In this document: positions 12,401-24,400 of the stretch, piece by piece
Position numbering within the stretch: the first letter of the stretch is position 1
Layout of the letters: the number at the start of each line of letters is the position of its first letter
DNA from: Leguminivora glycinivorella
Taxonomy: Eukaryota > Arthropoda > Insecta > Lepidoptera > Tortricidae
Assembly: GCF_023078275.1 (NCBI RefSeq)
Contig: NC_062985.1
Location: 3,720,001 to 3,784,000, forward strand
Length of the DNA stretch: 64,000 nucleotides
Direction of reading: 5' to 3'
Translations under genes and position numbers: made by a program
Notes under the pieces: generated by a model
The model's database searches: none
What the model was told of the DNA's origin: nothing
What the model saw: only the letters and a program-made list of their open reading frames with translations

Positions 12401-15400
12401 GTCTTGATAGCCTGCGCCTGACTAATGAGCTGAGCATATTCTTCCTTATAGCTCGCGATAGACTTCTCCAGTTGTGCGATCAGCTCACGCACTTCGTCGC
12501 CCGCCGTCACGTTAGTTTGAGCTTGCTCTTCGAGAGCGCGGAGTTCATTACGGAGTGGCTCCACGCGTTTCAACATGTCCGCGTATTCGATCTGTACAGA
12601 AACAGGCATTAATCAATTTATTGGAGACAAGTGTAGATAAAGGTGATTTTAGGGGTCATTTAAGATCGTAATAAACATTTTTATGTTTTCAACTCAATGT
12701 TTGGCACCTTGCGGCCCAAATTATGTCTTTCTGGAGTACCAAAAATAGCATTCGGACACATCAACTTAAAACATGACGCTGATATTTTTTGACCCTTTAA
12801 AATAACATTGTTTTTCATTTTAGCTGGCACAATAATTTTATATTTCATACCTGAGCGATAGCCCATTTGACCATAGGCCCGCAAGCCATACTGGCCCGGT
12901 TGACCTTCTCGAAGTTGTAGTCCGGGTTGCTCAAGTACCTGGTCCTCATCTTCTCGCGCACATCGTCACTGGCCACACAAATAGGTGATTAATACTTAGA
13001 ATAACAACGAGTGTACACTGTACATAATGCCAACCCGTTTTTAGTGTACGACCGGTGTGGACGATCGTAGGGGCAGTGCGTGTGATCTTCATATATTATT
13101 ATGTATTGTATACTGAATATCAACTTATTTCAGGCATAGGGACCAGTAAATTAAAAACCCGACGGGGCCGCAACTGCACAAATAAATACATTTTGTCGCG
13201 AGACAAATCGTCACTACTTTTAAAAAATCTCGTATCTCACGCTGTTCCTCAAAGTTAAAACGCAGTAAGTCTATATGCATTCCATACATACTTACTACAA
13301 TTCTCTTTTCATTGACAGACGAAGATACAACTTTTTTTTAAAGTAGTGACGAAATACTATTTATTTCTAAGGACGGGTATTGAGACGAATATAAACATGC
13401 GCGGCTCGTGCTTCCTGTACTTATAATATATATAATTAGTAAAAAATTCAATAACATAATGTATGACATTGCAATGCCCTGCCAGGGCCCATATGACTCT
13501 GAATGTACCTAGTTGTTAAGATCTGTACTACACTATGGTTGCAATAAATAAATGACTAAATGACTTACATTAGCCCACCAATTTTAGTATTAGACAAATA
13601 CATATAGGTATGCTAACGCCCAAGACTACAGTATAACTTTCCGCGGCCCGTCACGTCTAACGCTCCGCTTAACGTTCGCCACTCAAACCGTACACTAAGC
13701 CCGTCAAATACTTACTAAAACGATAAAAATAAACCCCTCATGCTTTTCATACAAATGAAAAAATGTGTGTTGTCGTATGAAACAAAAATAATCACTTACC
13801 CACACAGCAAATAAAACTAAAATGGATTGAATTTGTGCTTATGTTCAAGTGGATTCGCGGTGTTTTAGCTACAGTTTTCTATCGAGCTAATTTTAATTTT
13901 GTAACCGTTTAGGTCAATATATCTAAATATCCTCATACTTTATTTACCCAACAGATAATTCAATTAAAAATACCACGAATCTTCTTGAATATAACTTTGG
14001 ACATGGTCAAAAACTCAAAGGTAGAATTAGCAAAAATATACCAAACAAAACAAAAAACAATCGAGCAATCGAGTCATGACCGATTGCCCGAAAAAAATGC
14101 CGGAAAAAACGGATATTTAATGGAGACGAACACAATTTATTTATTGGCAAATACATGCAACCCGGAGATGAAAATCTGGCAAATATTACAGGTTATTTAT
14201 CATCAAAAAAGGTCATTAGTTTCACTTTTACTCTACCGCAATCAACTAGATAGATTAATTGCGAAAAATCTAAATTGTTTAACACACTATCTATCGTTAT
14301 AGGTTAATAGCCATCACCACAACACTTAATGTTACAGAGGAAAACAGAACAATGTGCAAAAGCATGCTCCAAGCACTCAAACCAAACAGTGCATTCTAAA
14401 GAGTCACCAAACGCCCGGACTTACCGCAACTAAATAAAATGGGGTTAAAAACTACTAACAATTTATTCTAGAGGACCCTAAAAGAGTCATGTTCATTTGA
14501 CAAAATGTATGCATTATAGTATTCCATCGCATTCTCTCGGCAAGGTTCGTTCGTGCTACTTCAGTCAACATCGGTACTTCTTGTATTGAGACTGGTTGAA
14601 AGCGCACGACAACAAGGTAAAAAAATTATACAATACTCTGTACTCAGAATAAAAGTGGTCGAATCGACTTTTATAATCTGAAATTAGAAACTTCTACGTC
14701 TTCACCTGTCAACGAACATAGCCTCTTCAGCGCCGAGCTTAGTTTTTAACCTCATTAGCGTAACGGGTTTAAGCGGTGCTCACGTTATGTCCTCAGTAGA
14801 GAAGTTGGAGACGATGCTGTTGATGAAGTTCTCGCGCATAATCACTGCTCGGATGGCCTTCCAATCAGTCGCGTTCTCGCCCAGGAGCAGGCAAATAGAC
14901 TCTAGGGCCACCTTCACGATCGCCGGCGGGTTGCCCATAGACCGCACTTCCACCAAGTGCTGCTTCTTTATCGACTTGACAGCTGTTTCCGTCCAGCCAC
15001 CAGCACGAAGCGAGAGCGAGAGATTAAAAAAAAAGAGAGAAACAAAAAGGCATTTAGCTTTGTGATACATGCGGCTGGCGTTATTATTTAAACTTATTTA
15101 AATCTTAAAATAAACAAGATTAAAAAATAATGTTAAAAACGATTGTTAATTTTGTTCATGACGATGCTTAGCTGAGTTAGTCACAGACGAGTTTTGACGA
15201 TTATTAGTGGTAGATGCCTTTCGTTACACAATATTAATGTCGATTGATAATATTAATAACAACAGTCACATATGCAAGCAAGCTTAGCTTATTTACAAAA
15301 TAAACTTACGACAATGTTCATTCATCATAACAATAACGACTTATAAAAGATAAAACTAATATTAAAATACGAGTACAATGCAATGCTTAGATGTAGAGTT

Positions 15401-18400
15401 ATCTAAGTAACAACTTCTGTAAAATAACTTAGTGTTGAAATACAAATCATTCCATGTACAATGTGTTTGCCAATAAATGTAACTTAAATTTAACTACGTA
15501 ATATGTAATCATTACTCCAAATAAATTAATTTGTTCAGACGAGTCGGAAAAAAAAGTACTAAAAATAACTCAACCATCATCATGCTGTAATTTTAATACC
15601 TACTAATCTAGAACAATCATGCTTTAGTTGCAATACTAATCCTTTTAGTTGCAACTCTAGCTGCTAATGCTGATAATGCAGTGTTTAGAACATTTAAAAC
15701 ATAAATTTAAAATATTATGAAACTCAAATTATTCGAATATCGATCATATTTATATTTCCAATGTCGAATTCCGATATAACTTGTATTAGATTTCCGTCTC
15801 GCCTAAAACAAACCTACACAAGGAAGAAAAATACTTGCACAAACGTTCATTATTCATTATCAATAAAAATCTATGATATCCAGTCTTAGTCCGATATATG
15901 GCATAATTGAGATAAGAGCATTTTTCTCAAACATGGTATGAAATATTGATGTTATGTGCCTTATAATTGGCAGCGAAGTATGACGTTGCAGGTGCGGCTA
16001 GGACGATTGATAGATAATGGAATTTCATACAAACCTTGCAGGCCAAGGCCGGCAAAGTCTTCTTTTTTAATTTCCAAACACAGATAATTGTGACATAACA
16101 TCCAGGTATTTAGCCAATTAAAGAAAAACTATAAGGGGCTTTATAGACGTGCCGACTGCAACTGGTACGGGCCCTAGACAATATTTGATTTTGGGGTGCG
16201 TTTTCATACAAAAAAAAAATTTTTCGTTTTTTTTTTATTTTTTTTTTATTTTTTGTTTTTTTATAGGCGTATACGGGTTATTACAAGGGAACGAAAATTT
16301 GATTATTTTTGCGCTACGACGCACCGTTTAGGAGATATAGCCATCCAAAGTTACTATTTTCAGTAGACTTTATTTATTTCATACCATGTTTGAGAAAAGC
16401 ACTATAATACATACCTCGGCGGGAAATGGGGTTGCCCGCCTCAAACCTATCCGTCTATATGTCTTCGGCCGGCAACCCCATTTGTCCCGGCCTCTGTAGT
16501 AATGTACTATTACTACAAGAACTTTTTTGAAGTTTAATTGTGACACGCGATGCCAACTACGACCACGGGAAATGACGTTTATGTGTATGTTAATGAACGT
16601 TATTAGCCATGTATCCATAGAAAACTTATATTGCTCGCAACTGATATTTAGAGTGGCTGCCCCGTTATTGTGGCCGTACTCATTGACAGAGGATAAAATA
16701 TCATTCGATTTGTGACTTTTACACTGTAGTGTGTGTACCACGCCTTGTGTGGGACACGTGCATAGCACACGAGGCCGCACTGGCAGGGTCGCCATACGAT
16801 ATGTAGAGTAAATAACAACTACGGATGGAGTATACGTTTATTTTGTCTTAAATAACTTCATTATGATCTTGTTATACTCCATCGACGCGTCCATGTCATT
16901 TATGCTACACATCGCATGGCGACCCTGCTAGTACGGCCTCGTGCTGTGCTATGCACGTGTGCGGGTAAGGCGTGGTAAACATACTACAACCCGACGCGTA
17001 TTACCAATTTCATCCAGGCAGTAACTCTAACGAGTTGCGGGCAAGAAAATGAAGTGTAAATGCACACTAACGTAATATTCTCAGTCTCGAAGTTAACAAT
17101 GGTCGATATGAAGTTATCCTTCATCACAGCAGACCGGATCGCCTTCCATGTGTCTCCCTTCTCTCCCAGGAGCGTGCAGATAGACTCGAGCGCCATCTTG
17201 ACGACCGACGGCGGGTTGGCCATGGAACGGACTTCGACGAGTTGTTGTTTCTTGATGGATCGCACGGCTGTGGCGTGTTTAATACTATGTTTTACGTTTA
17301 AGTTTACAATATTGAAGCTGTTTTCCTTTTAATTTCCAAAATATTTCCCTTCTAATGAGTTAATGACACGTGCAATTGTCATTCATCGTTATTATTACAA
17401 TTTTTTGATTTATTGCTTACCGCCTAGTGATATATTTTGTAATTCCTTATTGACGATAGCTTCGATATTGTAACTTGATTAAATTTACTGTAGCACTCCT
17501 TGTAAAAGATACGACCGATTTTTATAAGTGGCATCTGAGTAGAATCGTATTTTGTAATACTATCCATAACAAAAGTTTAAGCCAGTTGCATCAAACGAAT
17601 TTTAAGTAGATATGATTAAATAGAATTAGAAATATTTCTGAGGATACAACTATAGTTACAGAAGTTTTGATACAACTGGCTCTTTGAGGCATCGTCTTTT
17701 ATTGTGACTGTTCTAACTACTGATCCATTGATGTTAAGCTAATCGTCAAACGTGAACATGTTACCACTGATACACTTTTAAGTAGTCTATTAGCCATGTA
17801 CTATGAAATCTATACTACTATGAAAATCTGGGACTTATGCAATGAAACTTTACAAGTCTACAAGATATTTCTCTAATAAAATTGCAAGCGAATCCATATA
17901 GTTCCGAGTATTATTTCCGAACATAATATGTTAGTCTAAATAACTGTTACCGTTTCTAGCTGTACAAGAAGCAACACTGCTGGCCTGAGCAAAGCCGCAA
18001 CTGCTATAGCTTCGGCAACGAAACGCTTCTTGATTCATCACTCACAGACGCGTTTCGATCGCTCCCATTTGTCTACCGGCCCTGGATATTTTTCATTATA
18101 TGCAAAAATAGTGTCAAAATGTCCCAGCATTTGTCATATTAAAAACAAAATCTGTTATTCCCCATAAAAGTAAACTGCACACTTGTAAAGTTCCACAGAA
18201 TAGCCCCCTTTAGCGTAAAACTGTGTCTAAACAGTAGGAAAGAGAAGGCAGTAGAAATGAAGCAAAGAACCAAACCGTTTTGCGCCTCGATGACGGCGGG
18301 CTCGACCTGCGCCAGGTCGGCCATGACGTCGCGGCGTTTCGCTTCGATCTCCTTGGTTTGCTTCTCTAGAGCGACCTGGTTGAGACAAGATGGTAGGTAG

Positions 18401-21400
18401 AGATAAATATAACCTCCTCGGCTCCTTACACAAGAAATTTTTAATCAATGAACTACACCCGGCGGCGGCGGACCCTGGCGGATGCTAGGTTGAAGAATGA
18501 ACTACAAAATAAGGTCTAAAGAATATATTTTTTCGGTCGACAAAAGATTAACCAGTCCGTTCTCATCAAAAGGCAACAATGATAGGTTACCACTGCTACC
18601 GATGTAGGTAGGCACCAAGCACATAGTGTATTGACATGCCAGAAAAAGTCTTAAAAAACCCTATAAATGTACCTACGTAATTTTACAGTGACAACAGACG
18701 GTCATCAATTCATCATTGTATTCAGAATTCAGAGGAGGCAGTCTACAGCCTACATCGGTGTGATGGCTGTATATGCCTTGACTCCAGGCGGGCACAGGGC
18801 GGGCCAGGGCCCTAACGCACTAACAAATAGTGCGATAGGGACGGCCTGATGTTTTATCATTTATCGCGCGACCATACTTGCCTGCCTGGAACCACCACTG
18901 GCGTGATAAAATATCAGTTTGCTTTCTTATTGAAAATGACTCGCATAAATTGAAGTATGTATGACTTCAGGAGGTTATAGTAGTTCACTGACCTGAATTT
19001 CCTGGCTCTCGACTTTCTTTTTCTCGGCTTCTTGTTGGTCCTTAACCATTTGCCGCAGCTTGGCGTTGGCGGCTTCGTTCTTTTGTTGTAATTCCTAAAT
19101 AAGAAATAAAACGTTAGGTAAGAGTATTAGCGCAAGTCAAGTCATAGGTCGGAACCTTAGACATGCATTAGTCACCTCAAAGTCAAAGACTTGAAAACAA
19201 AAGGTGATCAGTTTGTGGTCTATTAAATTGGTGAAGCAAGAAGATCCGAAGAATAGCGTAATATTTTCTAAATTCTTGCTTGAGTTAAGTTCCATTTTAC
19301 TGTAGTTGCATTAATCCTAGCACTGGAGTTGCTCAACAGTATCCCGCCCGCGAGATAGACTACCCAACCCACTTCAGTTAAAACAGTGAAAGGTGGTGCA
19401 GCTATCTCACGGGAGAGACACTCGATGGAATCAGGCGTTACTTTGCGGAAATCCATGTTGATCAAAACTAGAAGATTAGATTAGATATATCCAAACTTAA
19501 TATTATAAATGGGAAAGTGTGTGTCTGTTTGCTTGTCCGACTTTTACGGCAAAACGGAGCGATGAATTTACGTGATTTTTTAAGTGGAGATAGTTGAAGG
19601 GATGGTGACATAGGCCACTTTTTGTCTCTTTCTAACGCGAGCGAAGCCGCGGGCAAAAGCTAGTATTATATATATGTTAGCCCTGCACATACACGGTGAA
19701 AGAAAAAGGACCGTTTAAACTTTGCATAGTGACTTTTGAGGTCAAAATGAACAATTTTATTATGGGACCAATGCTGAAATCGCAATAAAAAAATTGGCTG
19801 TTTCATACATTCCGACTGTCTTAATGCCGCTTATTTCTACGGAACAGCCAATTTTTTTTTCGCGATTTCATCATTGGTCCCATAGTAAAAGTTTTTCATT
19901 ATGATCTCAAAAGTCACTATACAAAGACCGTTTAGGTCCTTTTTATTTCACCCTGTATAACAACAGTTTATAACTGAATAGAAAATCATCTAGTAACATA
20001 ACATACCTGCGACTTGACAGCTAGACTCTTCTGCATTTCTTCGACCTGTTCCACGGTTTCTGCAATTTTGCCGAGACCCACGTTCAGATGGAGCTGCTGC
20101 TCTTCCAAGTCCGCTCGTTTTTCGGCGTACAATTTCACCATTTGTTGGATGAAGTCGAGGTAATGTCTGTAAACAATAGTTTGCTAAATTGCTGGTAGTT
20201 TATAATTTGGATTTGCCGTTGGATCATGTGGTAGTTAGCTTTTGTCTTCAAAAAACCCAAATAATAAGGACGTATTGAGATGGACCACTTAATGAAGTTT
20301 AGGTGAGAGGGTAAACAGTGTAATTTCTGCGGAATTATTGTATGTATAGTGAGAAAAGCATTGTCGCTTCAATCATTTATATCGAAGCTCACGGAATGCA
20401 GTTTATGTCGTAGACGGGTACCAGACTGCCTTCAGTACTTATACAACTCTGTAAGGTGTAATGTCTTAGACCTGAAATACTAATTAAGAGTCGGTTGCAC
20501 CAAACTGTCTGTTACCAAATTTAGCATTCACATTTTTTTTTAATGATAATGTCCAATGACTTCTGGTGCGTGACGTTGACGTGTCTGTTGAAATGAATAA
20601 TAGTCCATGGGCCAGCTGGTCCAATTTTGCCAAACGGTATAATTTGGGGGTACTAAGTTTCCTTTTTTTACAGCAGTTAGGTAGGCTTATAGGGATGTTA
20701 AAAAACCATGATTGCCATCTCAAAATGGTAGCTAAACAAAATGGCCGCCAATCCAAGATGGCGGATATTGAGTTTTAGAAAATCGACCATAACTCCAGAA
20801 GTATCGGACCGATTTCATTTTTATTTTTTTTAAACGAAAGCTCTTTTTGTGTACTCAAATACTTGTCATATTCATTGTTTCGGTAAATTCAACCATTAGT
20901 TAGTAATTAACGAAAAATATTAAAAAAATATCTTTATTTCTTAGACTTTTTGTCAAAAATCATGTTTCTACAAAATATCTTGCATATTCTAATAAATATT
21001 TAAATGCAGAAAAATAGTTCCATTAATCACCTTTAATTTGATGTATAAAAGATACAGATTTAATTTAAAAAAAAACACGTGGAGGCTTAAATTTAATTCT
21101 GACTTCGTTGAAATTCACCGTTGTGCATACAGTACTAAAAGCTTCAGGTCAAAGTTTTAGATTGCTAATACGCTGTTTTTAGTATAATTCTGCAATTGTA
21201 CTTACAATTAAGAGAAGAACTGAACATGATAGTATCCGACATCCATTAGCTTTAATAATATAATATAATAAGTCATAGGTAAACTACAGTTTTAGATATT
21301 TAATTATTTGAATAAAATTTCCTTATTGATTCAGGGCCAACCAACCGAGATAATACAAAATAAATAAACTAGACACAGTGAGTATGAGATTCTATCTCAA

Positions 21401-24400
21401 CACATTAACCTTTTGACCGCCATGGACGGATATAGCTGTCGCTGGAAATGATTCCTAAGGACGCCAACGATAACCATCAGTTTTGCCAATGTAATTGGGA
21501 CCCATGCGAGCCTTTTTAACGCCTAATTTTGCTCAAATAATCGCGATCCACGTCTGGTGCCCGGGCCACGACTTGTCATATCTTTTTCACTGCAGAAACT
21601 CTGATCCGTGTTCGAGAAAACTTATATTTAGTTAAAATAATCCTTGCATACACGAGGTGAATAACACACCCCAAATGACAAATAGTCTTGAGATATGCAC
21701 TATAATGCATTAATGAGGCATATCTATGAAGTATCCGACTACTAAACGACCTGATATAGGTACCTACCGAATAAACCTTAATTTACGCACAAAAATATAG
21801 TACTTATCACCGCGAATGTAGATTGTAGAGCCAATATCACTAATAATCACCTTCAAGACAATCACAGGTAACAGATTAATTTTCTCCTAATTTTTCGAAC
21901 TTTTATAGCAGGTTTTCTTGAGCTAGGCTTCCACGACTTACGTGCCCGGGCCCGGCCCAAGCCCATTTTAGAGTAGCAATCCGACCTCTATAACTCTGAT
22001 CCGTCGCCACATCATCTCGTTTCGTTTCCATCGTAGAAAGACATACCGAACGTGTTGTGCTCTATATGCAACTTTTAGCCTCTTCATTTGTACATTGCTA
22101 GTGTCCAACGTCTCGCAAGCTTATGTCACGGTGTGAAGTACACACTGATCAAACATGTTGGTCTTCAGTGTCTGGTATTCTGGCCCTTAAATACGTCCTT
22201 CAGCCTACAAAAGACATCCAAGTCCTCTGTGTGATCTCCGCCGGCAGCAAGGCCGATCCAAGTCTCTGTATTGTGTTATAGTTCGACACAACTCGACGTT
22301 TTGTGTCTATTTTGCGTGATGTAGGGGATTTAGCTAGTCCTACTAGCTCATCTCCTCGAGAAATCCTATTAAACTTTTAATGTTGAGTAAGAGAACCTCG
22401 GAGAAGTCTCTCGGGGATCCGAGATGATTTTTCCTGTATGGAGCCACACTGCTAACTGCAGCACCAGGTGAGAGGCTGTCTGCTCTGTTTTCACGCACCC
22501 TCGTCACAGGGGAATGTTCATAGCATTTTTTATGAAAATATGTTTGTTAAATAGTCTACCACCTGTTCTTACATTGGTTACCATTCTCAGGCGGACTTTC
22601 CCTAGTTGAAGGAGCGTCTTTGTGAGTTTTCCATTGATGTTAGGCTTGGCTTGTTTGACCGCAGCATTTGATCTGGGTTTGCCAGTGTGTTGTGTGTAGT
22701 TTCCCATTGAGCATACCTTGCTGAAGGGCATCGGAAGAATCGGCAGTCGACCCCTGCCTGGCCAGCTCGTCGGTCGCATCATAACCTCGAGATCCTCTGT
22801 GTCCTTTGGTCCATTGAAGGATAATTTTGTTATTATGACTTACCTCCGTTAGTCGTTTATGGCATTCCTTAACCCAAGCTTTATTTGTTGTACAGGATAA
22901 CTTGTCCTGAAAATTGGAGCTTGGGATAAGCCTGTCCTTGCCATAACTTTCAATTTGTACATATATGTTTAACTGGTTTAACTTAACTATTTTAACCCAA
23001 CACTCACCGACGGCATACAGTTCCTCCAGCATCTGTTGGGGACCATGTGCTTCTTTGAAGATGCCGATGTTACCCGCAATCCGCATATCGGAGATAATTG
23101 AGACATACATTTGTACATCCATCATCCCTATTAAGGCTTTTATAAATGCCTTCCTGTTAAAAAACTTGTCCAGATTGCAAAACCTCGGAGTCCTTCTCTA
23201 CTAATTGAGATTCGTCGATACGGCTGCTAAATTTTCTTCTAATTCAATGTCAGTTTGCATAGAAATATTCGCATTTTGGTACACCTTTTATGAAAATTCA
23301 ACTAACGTTAGTAGGTAATTAAAACGTTTCTTATTAACGTCTTCTAACGTTTTCCTTCGGTAATTACCAACAATAGATGTTAGCATTATTTGGCTCTACT
23401 TTAAGCGGTGATAAATGTCTCAAAGTTTGTCCATCCGGTATTTCACGTCTTCGTTGTTTAGTAATCGGTAAAATATAGGTAAGGAAAATCTATTAATGCT
23501 GTACTAAAGAACATTTCCAAAGTTTACCCGACTTCTGGGGTGCTCTGCTTTAACCCGCTCGTGCGTAGGTTTTTTTTTCAAATCGAGTCCTTGAATGCAA
23601 AACGATTTTCAATTCGGAATACGATTTTAACCCTTAAACGCAAGATGATGAAGGAGTATGCCGTATCCCAGACACAATCGCAACAAAACTGCATTGCGAA
23701 TTCGCCAATATATGAGCGAAATTAGGCATTACGGGGTCCCAATTTCATTGCATTTGGCGTCCGTATCGTTGGCGTCCTTGACAAGAATTTCCGGTGACCA
23801 CCGTGGCCGTCCGTGACGGTCAAAAGGTTAATGGTTCTATCTTGATACTTTCGACACAAAATGTTAGTCATATATCTAGTATACTTAAATACTTAATTTA
23901 CATCATCGAGGTGTGTTGCACATATGATATCTAAACAAATTTTATCCTAGTACTATCGAATATCTACAAATTCATGGATACTCTCATGTCCAGAACTATT
24001 ATTCTAATTGTACAATTGTTAAAATAAACTAAAAACGGCATATTCGTACTCTACAACATCTACCTGAAGCTTTTAGTACTGTATGCGCAACGGTGAATTT
24101 CAACGAAGGCAGAATTAAATTTAAGCCTGTATGGGTTTTTTAAATTAAATCTGTATCTTTTATATATCAAATTAAAGGTGATTAATGGCACTATTTTTCT
24201 ACATTTAAATATTTATTAGAATGTGCAAGGTATTTTGTAGAAACATGATTTTTGACAAAAAGTTTTAGAAAAAAAAATATTTTTTTACATTTTTCGTTAA
24301 TTACTAACTAATGGTTGAATTTACCGAAACAATGAATATGACAAGTATTTGAGTACACAAAAAGAGCTTTCGTTTAAAAAAAATAAAAATGAAATCGGAC

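Noticed and set aside
16149..16331. Short membrane-protein-like frame rich in phenylalanine
   Set aside because: It is produced by T runs inside an inverted-repeat element.
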